Source of the DNA: a virus
Virus record (IMG/VR): IMGVR_UViG_3300027763_000037
Span: 1 to 64,000 of that record
Direction: 5' to 3' (one strand)
DNA: 64,000 bases
A program made the position numbers and the translations under genes. Under the pieces are notes generated by a model that made no database searches, was not told the DNA's origin, and worked only from the letters and a program-made list of their open reading frames with translations. Position 1 is the first letter of the stretch; each line of letters opens with the position of its first letter. Below are positions 7,348-13,917 of this stretch, piece by piece.

Positions 7348-8043
7348 ATGGCAAGAGAAATAGTTCCATCATTCATTGATTCATTCCCAGAACTACCGCT
7401 TAATCAAATTGAAGATGGTCATAAATTAGATCAAGATCAACTAAACAATACAAAACTTTATGCTTCAAGAGAAGAATACACAAAGCATCTTCCAAAAAAT
7501 ATGAGGTATATGGAGATAGGTGTTGCTTGGGGATATTACTCTGAGTTAGTTGCAGAAAATGCCAGCCCGAAAAGTATAGACTTGTTAGATTTTTATGATC
7601 TTGATCTTAAGTGTTGGTCATGGAGAAAGTTTGGAGAGTGTAAATGCGAGCCTGTTAAGCATGAAATGAAGTATACTCCAGAAACCCATGAGCCTTACAT
7701 AAAGGAATTGTTTAGTAAGTATAATAATGTTTCAACATTAAAAGGAAATGCAGTCGACATTCTTCCAGGCATAAACAAGGAATATGATTATATCTATATA
7801 GACATTTCAAATAAAAGGGATCAAACAAGAAAAGTTCTGAACTTATCTGCTGGACTTGTTCCCATTGGAGGAATAATTGGAATGAACGATTACTTGATCT
7901 TTGATGGTATTATAGAAGAGGCTCCTTACGGAACCTATCAAACTGTAAATGAATTTTTACACAAAAATAAAAATTGGTCAGTTACTGCGTTAGCACTGCA
8001 CAATCTTGGGTTTTACGATATATATATAAAAAGGGAGCAATAG
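7348..8043 (+). CDS. Class I SAM-dependent methyltransferase
   Basis: The 231-aa protein has motif I as YMEIGVAWGYYSE near residue 54, an acidic motif II in SIDLLDFYDLD, and motif IV in YDYIYIDISNKRDQTRK. The layout matches methyltransferases of the MTase_24/FkbM group that often methylate sugars in glycan clusters. A Cys pair (ECKCEP) lies after motif II. It is followed after one base by an SGNH hydrolase, consistent with joint action on a glycan. The acceptor is unknown. Confidence 0.7.
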   Translation: MAREIVPSFIDSFPELPLNQIEDGHKLDQDQLNNTKLYASREEYTKHLPKNMRYMEIGVAWGYYSELVAENASPKSIDLLDFYDLDLKCWSWRKFGECKCEPVKHEMKYTPETHEPYIKELFSKYNNVSTLKGNAVDILPGINKEYDYIYIDISNKRDQTRKVLNLSAGLVPIGGIIGMNDYLIFDGIIEEAPYGTYQTVNEFLHKNKNWSVTALALHNLGFYDIYIKREQ

Positions 8044-8044
8044 C

Positions 8045-8983
8045 ATGGCTGGAAAATATGACATAAAGTTAAATGATGATGCAAATATTTCTGATGTATT
8101 CTTTAATGAGTTCGATCTGACATGGATGCATGGTATGCCAAAAGACAAAAGAACGTTTACAAAACTTCCAATTGAAAATATTTTCAGGGGTGGAGATGAT
8201 GGATCCGTTATATACAACTACAATCAAGACGGATTTAGATCTGACGAGTTTTCTAATCAGCATGGCAAATATCATATTTTGTTTAGTGGCTGCTCACAGA
8301 CTGAGGGTGTCGGTGGATCTATAGAAACAGTATGGACAAACATTCTTCACAAAGAACTTAAAGATCGTGGACTTGATGTTGGTGGTTTTTATACTTTAGC
8401 AAGGTCTGGCTATGGATGGCAAAAAATTATTTCACAATTTATGCTATACACAAAAAAATACGGAATGCCAACACATTTCTTTGTACTTATGCCAAACATA
8501 GGAAGGTTCTACCTATGGTCTGAAGAAAGAAATAATTGGGTATATGTGCAAAGATACCCAGTAAATACTGACTATGATGCAATCAATGATTGGCGTAAAA
8601 AGCATGAATCTGAAGAAGTTCCTGAGCCTTCGAGGTTTGAAGAGCAAAAGTTGTCAGTTAAAGAACATAGAGAAAAGTTTTTAGATTTTGTTATAGGATG
8701 GAAACTTTTTTCAGAATACTGCAAAGCCAATAACGTTAAATTAGTTTGGTCTTCTTGGGACTATGCAGAATCAGATAACTATTCATTGATTAAAAGCAAT
8801 GAGTTCTTTCCGTTAAATGAAAGTAATGAGATCGAATCTTTCATATCAAAGAAAAGACCAGACCTAAAACTTGAAAAATATGACTTAATAAGAAGAGATG
8901 GGCACGATGGAGTTCTTTGGAATGAGTATTGGGCTGAAAAGTTTTTAGAAAAAATAGATGAAAGGGAGTTATTCAATGATTAA
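8045..8983 (+). CDS. SGNH/GDSL-family hydrolase
   Basis: The 312-aa protein has the nucleophile motif FSGCSQTEGVGG (Ser84), preceded by YNQDGFRSDEFSN, the segment shared by all four copies in this window. A later GYGWQKI region resembles block II and NIGRF block III. DGHDGVLWNEYWAEKF near the C terminus can hold the Asp/His pair. A carbohydrate or protein esterase/acyltransferase role is likely. It overlaps the 26-aa basic peptide gene downstream. Confidence 0.78.
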   Translation: MAGKYDIKLNDDANISDVFFNEFDLTWMHGMPKDKRTFTKLPIENIFRGGDDGSVIYNYNQDGFRSDEFSNQHGKYHILFSGCSQTEGVGGSIETVWTNILHKELKDRGLDVGGFYTLARSGYGWQKIISQFMLYTKKYGMPTHFFVLMPNIGRFYLWSEERNNWVYVQRYPVNTDYDAINDWRKKHESEEVPEPSRFEEQKLSVKEHREKFLDFVIGWKLFSEYCKANNVKLVWSSWDYAESDNYSLIKSNEFFPLNESNEIESFISKKRPDLKLEKYDLIRRDGHDGVLWNEYWAEKFLEKIDERELFND

Positions 8984-9056
8984 AAAGATTAAGATGTGGT
9001 TCAGAATAAGAAAGATTAAAAAGCAGATCAATAGAAAAAGAGATTTTATTTATTAA
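8976..9056 (+). CDS. 26-aa strongly basic peptide after SGNH gene
   Basis: MIKKIKMWFRIRKIKKQINR is followed by KRDFIY. It has 12 Lys/Arg and resembles the peptide at 2902 (basic helix, ending in IY). It overlaps the SGNH stop region by eight bases, with an AAAGGGAG ribosome site upstream. The same pairing occurs twice in the window, which argues against chance. Confidence 0.5.
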   Translation: MIKKIKMWFRIRKIKKQINRKRDFIY

Positions 9057-9537
9057 TAAGTTGTATTTTTACTATGTACCTATGAGTTGTATATCTTGAT
9101 TCATCGACTTCATCTTTTTCTGAAATTAACTCAAACTCGTTTGTTTGAGGAAGGAAAATAAGCAAAGGTTCGTTCTCTTCTTTTAAAGAAGAAACAAGAA
9201 ATTCATCATTTGTTTGTACTATTACTATAGACTCAATATTTTTTTGTTCTTTTATATGGGACCAAAAAGCCATACACTTTGCTAAGCCAAACCACATATT
9301 GTTATTAATTTTTCTTGAATGTTTTTCAAACTCAGTAATTCCTTCATCATATGGACTTGGTTTATCTTCTGTTCTTAATATATAGATATGTCTAAACGGT
9401 TCTTCTGTCCATAAAAACCCTTCACTTTCAAATCCTTGTTGTAATATAATAAAAAACTTCTCTGGCTCTTCAAGTGCAAGCGGAAAAAAGTTTCTATTAA
9501 GATTTGATTGGGTTTGCTTTGTCATTTTTAATTTCAT
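9046..9537 (-). CDS. Hypothetical 163-aa protein
   Basis: A soluble protein with mixed alpha/beta character. It may start at ATG 9537 or ATG 9525 (MTKQTQSNLN); both lie inside the 3' end of the gene upstream. It contains a hydrophobic strand IESIVIVQTNDEFLV and an aromatic segment NNNMWFGLAKCMAFWSH. No family is recognised. It is the last gene of a three-gene minus-strand operon with 9497-9640 and 9640-10188. Confidence 0.5.
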   Translation of the reverse strand: MKLKMTKQTQSNLNRNFFPLALEEPEKFFIILQQGFESEGFLWTEEPFRHIYILRTEDKPSPYDEGITEFEKHSRKINNNMWFGLAKCMAFWSHIKEQKNIESIVIVQTNDEFLVSSLKEENEPLLIFLPQTNEFELISEKDEVDESRYTTHRYIVKIQLINK

Positions 9538-9640
9538 ATGGGCCTAAGTCTGCTTTAACAGTACCATCTTTTCTTAGTCTAACTATTCTTCCATTTTTAA
9601 TCTGTGTTGGATTGAACGCATGAGATTTCTTTTTTGGCAT
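9497..9640 (-). CDS. 47-aa basic hypothetical protein
   Basis: MPKKKSHAFNPTQIKNGRIV is followed by RLRKDGTVKADLGPYEIKN. The strand-rich, basic sequence could bind nucleic acid. Its ATG overlaps the stop of the upstream gene (TAATG), and its 3' end overlaps the start of the next, so all three are translationally coupled. No family is recognised. Confidence 0.5.
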   Translation of the reverse strand: MPKKKSHAFNPTQIKNGRIVRLRKDGTVKADLGPYEIKNDKANPIKS

Positions 9641-10188
9641 TACTTTGATATCCTAAATGGAGAGTCTATCCAACTATCTGATTTAGCAACTGGGATGCAG
9701 TTTGGTACTGGCTTTCCATCTGCACCAGGCTTCATGCCTCTTTGTACATAACCATCCCAGCAAGGTGCTTGTTTATTTACATTACCGCAGCAGTCTGATT
9801 TCATTTCCCCAGCCTGACACTGTGGGCATTCATCACAAGTAACGTTTAATTCTTTACACATTGGGCAACCACAGCCTTCATATGCTTTACCAATTGATGA
9901 GTCGTACATCGCCATAGCAACTTCTGAATCCATAGTGTGTGCTTCCATATCTATAACTTCAGCATCCTTATACATCATTCCAATACTATATGCAGTTGGT
10001 TTCCATGATCCGTTTTCTTCTTTGTAAACTCTAACAGCCATTGCTGGATTTTCTGGTGGCATTGACTGTATTGCGTACTCTGTTCCAGGAACTCCATACA
10101 CTCCACCTTCGCTCATAATATGCTCCACCATTCCATGAACCATGCCTTCTGATGTCATGCCCATTACAAAACTACCTTCAGTTATCAT
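9640..10188 (-). CDS. Cys-rich hypothetical protein, possible structural motif
   Basis: The 182-aa protein starts at ATG 10188 (MITEGSFVMGM), six bases after a TATACT box; a longer frame start at 10233 would lie upstream of the promoter. The N-terminal two thirds are Met- and Gly-rich. A central CGCPMCKELNVTCDECPQC cluster plus a later DCC looks like a zinc- or metal-binding knuckle. The end, CWDGYVQRGMKPGADGKPVP followed by NCIP, resembles a short motif seen in several phage head proteins; that likeness is from memory. The function is unknown. Confidence 0.55.
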   Translation of the reverse strand: MITEGSFVMGMTSEGMVHGMVEHIMSEGGVYGVPGTEYAIQSMPPENPAMAVRVYKEENGSWKPTAYSIGMMYKDAEVIDMEAHTMDSEVAMAMYDSSIGKAYEGCGCPMCKELNVTCDECPQCQAGEMKSDCCGNVNKQAPCWDGYVQRGMKPGADGKPVPNCIPVAKSDSWIDSPFRISK

Positions 10189-10217
10189 TTTACAAGTATA
10201 CCATATTATGCTATAAT
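10189..10217. promoter_or_regulatory. Overlapping divergent promoters (Cys-rich gene / hsp20)
   Basis: Plus strand: -35 TTTACA (10189-10194), 17-base spacer, -10 TATAAT (10212-10217). The leader up to 10274 holds a small TGCCC/GGGCA hairpin (10227-10243) and a GAAAGGGG ribosome site. Minus strand: -10 TATACT (10200-10195), six bases before ATG 10188. The two promoters share the same DNA, so they should interfere with each other. Confidence 0.65.
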
Positions 10218-10274
10218 TAATAAGCCTGCCCAAACGGGGGGCAAATTAACTTATTCGCTTGAAAGGGGAATAAT

Positions 10275-10679
10275 ATGGTAGTAGAAACAATGCTGGGTCT
10301 TTTAGATGACCCATTCTTTAATCGATTCAATCAAACAGTTAGAACAACAAATAACAACTATCCACCTTATAATGTAATTAGGGTTGGAGAAGATCTGTTT
10401 ATTTTGGAGTTTGCTCTAGCAGGTTTTGATAAGAGCGAGGTATCAATCATAGTAGAAAATAATCAACTAAAGGTCACTGGACAGAGGTCTGAGGTTGAGG
10501 AGGATGACTCTGTAGTATTTTTACATAAGGGTATTGCAGCAAGAAAGTTCTCAACAGTATTTAACTTGCCAGAATATATGGAAGTTGGATCAGCCCTATT
10601 CTCGAACGGTATCCTAGAGGTAACTCTAGAAAAGCATGTACCTGAAGAGAAGAAGCCTAAAACTATTGAAATTCAGTAG
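10275..10679 (+). CDS. hsp20: Small heat-shock protein, Hsp20/alpha-crystallin
   Basis: The 134-aa protein has the complete alpha-crystallin domain: YNVIRVGEDLFILEFALAGF near residue 35, IIVENNQLKVTGQR, an FHL-like RKFSTVFNLPEYM, and the conserved SALFSNGILEVTLEK followed by a C-terminal KPKTIEIQ in which IEI is the I-x-I tail motif. These ATP-independent chaperones hold unfolded proteins, here likely during virion protein synthesis. Hsp20 genes are recurrent in large phages such as cyanophages. It has its own strong promoter, a purine-rich ribosome site (GAAAGGGG) and a leader long enough for RNA-level control. Confidence 0.95.
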   Translation: MVVETMLGLLDDPFFNRFNQTVRTTNNNYPPYNVIRVGEDLFILEFALAGFDKSEVSIIVENNQLKVTGQRSEVEEDDSVVFLHKGIAARKFSTVFNLPEYMEVGSALFSNGILEVTLEKHVPEEKKPKTIEIQ

Positions 10680-10689
10680 TATAATGTAA

Positions 10690-10800
10690 ACATTCCGCTT
10701 AAGACTTTAATAGGTTTTACAACGGATGGTCGATGAAAAGACAGTTAGCAGGCTGAAACCCGTGGCTAATAGACCTGAGCAGTAGTCTATAAACTGCTCA
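10690..10800 (+). ncRNA. Candidate structured RNA between hsp20 and oxygenase
   Basis: This non-coding stretch follows a TATAAT box (10680-10685) and can fold into consecutive helices. TCCG (10694-10697) pairs with CGGA (10723-10726). GGTC (10728-10731) pairs with GACC (10772-10775) and encloses GTTAGC/GCTAAT (10744-10749/10765-10770). A final hairpin GAGCAGT/ACTGCTC (10777-10783/10793-10799) has a nine-base loop. The next gene has its own -10 right after it. It may be a small RNA or a cis-element; it matches no RNA family I recognise. No poly-T tract follows, so the last hairpin is not a textbook terminator. Confidence 0.45.
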
Positions 10801-10807
10801 TTTATGG

Positions 10808-10813
10808 TATAAT
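10808..10813 (+). promoter_or_regulatory. -10 box TATAAT for oxygenase gene
   Basis: TATAAT ends 24 bases before the ATG at 10838. An ACGAAAGG ribosome site lies in the leader. No clear -35 is visible, as the upstream DNA is the hairpin of the candidate RNA. Confidence 0.5.
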
Positions 10814-10837
10814 TTAGTTAACGAAAGGCTATACAAA

Positions 10838-11557
10838 ATGGATCAAGGAAAATTAGCAGACAAAGAAAATAGTGTAACGTCAAGCAGAAAAGGCAATAAG
10901 TTTAAGTATGAAAGCCCTTTTCCAGGAATGCATATCTATAATGATGTGTGGCCCGACTCAATGGATTTCTTTAGGAAAGTTGAAGAAGATACATTTTGGG
11001 AAAATAATGATAGAAATAAAGTTAAATGGCAAAGAGAGGACTATCTTGATGCTGAGGTAGGCAAAAAAGCCTACACATGTTGGGTATGGCATGATGAAGA
11101 TGTTCAAAAAAATCTTGAAGAAGTTATAGATTCTTATCTTTGGCATTGGGACCTTGATCCACATAGTCGTGAGTCTTTGAGAATCACAAAGTATTCTCCA
11201 ACTGGAGAGTTTTTTGGTATGCATCCTGATGACTCTTTTGCTACACCAAGAACTACTGCTTTAGTGTATTACCCAAACGATGACTATGAAGGTGGAGAAC
11301 TTGAATTTTTACATTTTGGTGTTAAGATAAAGCCAAAGGCTGGGCAGTTATTTTTATTTCCTGCTGCCTATAGTTATGAGCATAAAATTCATCCTGTTAC
11401 TGGTGGAAATCATAGATATACTCTCGTTACCTTTTTTAATCAAGGAACAGAGAAAGAAAGACAAACAAGAAGCAACATGATAAGTAAAAATAAATTTTAT
11501 ACTGCAAACCTTAAATATGTTCTTTCTCCAGAATTTGGAACTGTTGAAGAAAACTAA
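10838..11557 (+). CDS. 2OG-Fe(II) oxygenase, prolyl-4-hydroxylase-like
   Basis: The 239-aa protein has a complete double-stranded beta-helix core. GMHPDDS (near residue 129) gives the first Fe ligands HxD, YYPNDDYEGGELEF is the family's EGGEL strand, YEHKIHPV gives the distal His, and GNHRYTLVTFF supplies the Arg that binds 2-oxoglutarate. This is the prolyl-4-hydroxylase-type layout. It should hydroxylate a protein or peptide side chain using O2 and 2-oxoglutarate. It sits alone between a structured RNA and a terminator, with its own promoter. Confidence 0.88.
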   Translation: MDQGKLADKENSVTSSRKGNKFKYESPFPGMHIYNDVWPDSMDFFRKVEEDTFWENNDRNKVKWQREDYLDAEVGKKAYTCWVWHDEDVQKNLEEVIDSYLWHWDLDPHSRESLRITKYSPTGEFFGMHPDDSFATPRTTALVYYPNDDYEGGELEFLHFGVKIKPKAGQLFLFPAAYSYEHKIHPVTGGNHRYTLVTFFNQGTEKERQTRSNMISKNKFYTANLKYVLSPEFGTVEEN

Positions 11558-11560
11558 AAA

Positions 11561-11590
11561 GAGGGCAGAAATTAATCTGCCCCCTAAATA
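11561..11590. terminator. Bidirectional intrinsic terminator
   Basis: GGGCAGA (11564-11570) pairs with TCTGCCC (11577-11583) over a six-base AATTAA loop. It stands between two convergent genes (ending at 11557 and 11597) and is flanked by A-rich DNA on the left and T-rich DNA further right, so it can act in both directions. Confidence 0.75.
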
Positions 11591-11596
11591 GTTTTA

Positions 11597-11866
11597 TTAC
11601 TTCTTTGCTGCTGACTTCTTTGCAGGAGCCTTCTTAACTACCTTTGCAGTCTTAACTGCTCTCTCTACTTCTTCAACAGATGGCAACTTGCCAAATGCCG
11701 AATCGTTAGGGTTGACTGCTCTCAATGCCACGGGCACAATGGCTCCAAGCAATGAGTAAGCAAGTGTCTTTGGATCTGTTACGCCTGAAGCGTATAGTGC
11801 AATTGCAGCGCCAAGGACTGATCGTCCGTAAGATGCAAGCATTGCCTTTAGTTGTGTTGTATTCAT
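11597..11866 (-). CDS. Small membrane protein, holin candidate
   Basis: The 89-aa protein has two hydrophobic stretches (VLGAAIALYASGV and LAYSLLGAIVPVALRAV) and ends in a Lys/Ala tail, VKKAPAKKSAAKK. This N-out or hairpin layout with a cationic tail is typical of phage holins, and similar sequences with GRSVLGAA and NPND are annotated as holins or membrane proteins in actinophages. An AGGAGG ribosome site overlaps the stop of the gene upstream. The endolysin is 7.5 kb away, and three other small membrane genes are at 28.1-28.9 kb, so its role as the lysis holin is uncertain. Confidence 0.6.
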   Translation of the reverse strand: MNTTQLKAMLASYGRSVLGAAIALYASGVTDPKTLAYSLLGAIVPVALRAVNPNDSAFGKLPSVEEVERAVKTAKVVKKAPAKKSAAKK

Positions 11867-11876
11867 TTTATTCCTC

Positions 11877-12035
11877 CTAGGATATGAATTTAGTTAGTAC
11901 TGTAAAACCAATCCATAAACCAATAATTCCTGCGACTCCCGCAAAAACTGGTGGTGCTGGGACTGGCAATTTGAATGCAGCAAATACTACACCACATCCA
12001 AAACCTGTTAGTATTGATAAGAAAACATCTTTCAT
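11877..12035 (-). CDS. XapX-domain small membrane protein
   Basis: The 52-aa protein MKDVFLSILTGFGCGVVFAA continues with FKLPVPAPPVFAGVAGIIGL. It matches the XapX pattern: two transmembrane helices joined by the KLPVPAPP turn. The family has no known function. Its start overlaps the upstream stop (ATGA) and its stop overlaps the ribosome site of the holin candidate, so the three genes form one operon. Confidence 0.75.
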   Translation of the reverse strand: MKDVFLSILTGFGCGVVFAAFKLPVPAPPVFAGVAGIIGLWIGFTVLTKFIS

Positions 12036-12196
12036 TGATAATCCTTTTCCGTTAATTCTTTGTGGTGATCAAAGCATACATCTATGATGTTTGACTGTGT
12101 TGCATATATCTTTGCTGCTTCCAGTTCACAACCCAAAACATGACAGGAATAGAAAGCATCATAGGCTAGGTCTTCTCGTGACTTGAATCTTATCAT
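12032..12196 (-). CDS. 54-aa hypothetical protein with CxxxxxC and CFDHH
   Basis: MIRFKSREDLAYDAFYSCHV is followed by LGCELEAAK and ends with DVCFDHHKELTEKDYQ. The Cys and His spacing suggests a small metal site, although not one of a standard class. A TAAAAT box lies six bases before the ATG. It overlaps the XapX gene by four bases and the preceding gene's stop by four. Function unknown. Confidence 0.5.
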   Translation of the reverse strand: MIRFKSREDLAYDAFYSCHVLGCELEAAKIYATQSNIIDVCFDHHKELTEKDYQ

Positions 12197-12600
12197 GTGT
12201 CTATTTTACCATAGTCCTCTGGTATCAAACCCTTTATTTTTTTATACCCAGCAATCAATCTTTCTGTGACATCATCAGATATAACTGGTGGACGGTATGT
12301 CTCCAAGTATTCTATGTCTGGCCCAACAATAGTTATAAAACTACTTATTTCTTCTTGCACTGATTCTATATAGGCATAGGCCCAATCTCTTGAGTCTGAA
12401 ACAAATTTTAAAAAACCATCATTTTGTTCTATTTTTTCAGACTCTTGAGAAATTCCTTTTTCTAATATAATATTATAATTAACAAAAGATTTTAGTAGGT
12501 CTTCTGTAAGTCTCATATTAGCAAATCGTAAACTTATATTATTAAGCATTAAAGAAAAAAATGATACAGATACAATTGAAAAAATTATAAACTTTAACAT
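12193..12600 (-). CDS. Membrane-anchored hypothetical protein
   Basis: The 135-aa protein has one N-terminal hydrophobic helix (LKFIIFSIVSVSFFSLML) followed by a helical, acidic domain. It could be an anchored cytoplasmic or external protein. No signal-peptide cleavage site is evident. No family is recognised. Its ATG touches the stop of the 76-aa gene upstream. Confidence 0.5.
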   Translation of the reverse strand: MLKFIIFSIVSVSFFSLMLNNISLRFANMRLTEDLLKSFVNYNIILEKGISQESEKIEQNDGFLKFVSDSRDWAYAYIESVQEEISSFITIVGPDIEYLETYRPPVISDDVTERLIAGYKKIKGLIPEDYGKIDT

Positions 12601-12830
12601 TACTTCATTACCTCTCTGACTAATAATACAATTGCTCCATTGTCTTCAAGTGCTTTCTTAACTTTAACCATGTACTCTACTGCTGTTCTTTTATCTGCGT
12701 CAGGTAGTCTAAAGAATTCAACTTCGTCTGCCTGAACAGCAATATAGTGTTCATGGTCAACAATTTTTAATTTAAAATCAATTGGACATGTAACAGATCT
12801 AAATGCACGTTTCATTTCATTTGTATACAT
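12600..12830 (-). CDS. Hypothetical 76-aa protein
   Basis: A small alpha/beta protein with strands IDFKLKIV and HYIAVQADEVEF, then a helix KRTAVEYMVKVKKALEDN and a strand AIVLLVREVM. It is one base-coupled to genes on both sides. No family is recognised. Confidence 0.5.
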   Translation of the reverse strand: MYTNEMKRAFRSVTCPIDFKLKIVDHEHYIAVQADEVEFFRLPDADKRTAVEYMVKVKKALEDNGAIVLLVREVMK

Positions 12831-13447
12831 TATTCTTTAACTCCAAAATTTCCCCACTTAGAATATCTTATCACACGATACTCTTCAATATCTGGTAATA
12901 TTGTTAAATGATCCCATGAATGTTTTGGAAGAGCCTTTGCTTTATCAATTGCCTCTTCTTTTGTTTTTGCTGCTACATCTACAGAGTACTCATCAATACA
13001 TTGTGCAGTTACAGTAAATATTTTTTCTCCTTCAGATAAAATAATATTTTTTTTAGAGAAACCAAATAAATACTCTTTTGTAAGCCCTTTATGATTACTT
13101 AAAATTCTATGATTTCTGTCATTTGGAAATATAATAAAATCCCCTGGAAAAATATCAACTGGCCCATTGGAAAAATCTACCATGGCTTTTGAGCCATCTG
13201 GACCATAATACACAACACACTTAACATTACTATCTGGATTATCAGATGCTGTTTGTGCCAACGTTAGGCTATTAGGATTTGCATATTTTGCATTTGCCGA
13301 TCCAAATATAATTCCACTATGAACTAAGAACAGCATGTCTAAATCTTCAGGATTTATCTTATCTAAATCATAGCCATGTTGGCTTGGCAATACGCCAACG
13401 CAATGTATAACTGCTCCACTGTTTAGTTTGTCGTTAGTCCAGCCCAT
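12830..13447 (-). CDS. Hypothetical protein with cupin-like segment
   Basis: The start at ATG 13447 (MGWTNDKLNS) has a GGGGAGAG ribosome site inside the end of the WhiB gene. In the middle, GPVDIFPGDFIIFPNDRNHR resembles the glycine-turn and His of a cupin barrel. The C-terminal part, FTVTAQCIDEYSVDVAAKTK and then EEAIDKAKAL, resembles a small beta-beta-alpha ligand-binding domain of the DpnD/PcfM type. Neither match is strong. Function unknown; the fused arrangement is worth a fold prediction. Confidence 0.5.
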   Translation of the reverse strand: MGWTNDKLNSGAVIHCVGVLPSQHGYDLDKINPEDLDMLFLVHSGIIFGSANAKYANPNSLTLAQTASDNPDSNVKCVVYYGPDGSKAMVDFSNGPVDIFPGDFIIFPNDRNHRILSNHKGLTKEYLFGFSKKNIILSEGEKIFTVTAQCIDEYSVDVAAKTKEEAIDKAKALPKHSWDHLTILPDIEEYRVIRYSKWGNFGVKE

Positions 13448-13704
13448 AACTCTCCCCAACTCTTTTTATCTTTATGGTTATTAAATTCACGTGATATCTT
13501 ACCTTCTTCAAGGAATACTCCACCCCAAAGACCGTACTCTTTACCACCAATTCCTGCAGCAAAACATTCTCTCCTAACAGGACAAGCAAAGCATATTTTG
13601 TCTACTGCAGGTCTAAGAACAACATCCTCTTCATATTTGTCAAAGAATATGTTTGTATCATAATCAAGACATGCAGCATCATCTTTCCAATAAAACTTTG
13701 GCAT
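13423..13704 (-). CDS. whiB: WhiB-family iron-sulfur transcription factor
   Basis: The 93-aa protein has the four WhiB cysteines: AACLDYD near residue 12 and CFACPVRREC at residues 38-47, plus the beta-turn YGLWGGVFLEEG that contacts sigma factor in this family. WhiB proteins bind a 4Fe-4S cluster, join RNA polymerase via sigma and control transcription in response to redox state. They are restricted to actinobacteria and their phages, which makes this a strong host indicator. The C-terminal segment is short with few basic residues, so direct DNA binding may be weak. Confidence 0.93.
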   Translation of the reverse strand: MPKFYWKDDAACLDYDTNIFFDKYEEDVVLRPAVDKICFACPVRRECFAAGIGGKEYGLWGGVFLEEGKISREFNNHKDKKSWGELWAGLTTN

Positions 13705-13707
13705 ATT

Positions 13708-13917
13708 TTACCTCACATACTTGTCAGGTATATCCCATCCATTTTCTGAAACGCTAAAGACTTTTTTAAGATTCCACTTATCATTCTGATAAGCGCCAAA
13801 CTTTGATGTTGCTCCTTTTTCTGAAGGATATAGTTCAACTACATTCCATCCATCCCATGACAAGACTTTGTTTTTATTTACAATGTCTTCCATTTTTTCT
13901 AATGATTTTATATTCAT
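13708..13917 (-). CDS. Hypothetical 69-aa protein
   Basis: A soluble, Lys- and Trp-rich protein with the segment VLSWDGWNVVELYPSEKG. Its start overlaps the stop of the protease gene by four bases, and it leads to WhiB after three bases. No family is recognised. Confidence 0.5.
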   Translation of the reverse strand: MNIKSLEKMEDIVNKNKVLSWDGWNVVELYPSEKGATSKFGAYQNDKWNLKKVFSVSENGWDIPDKYVR

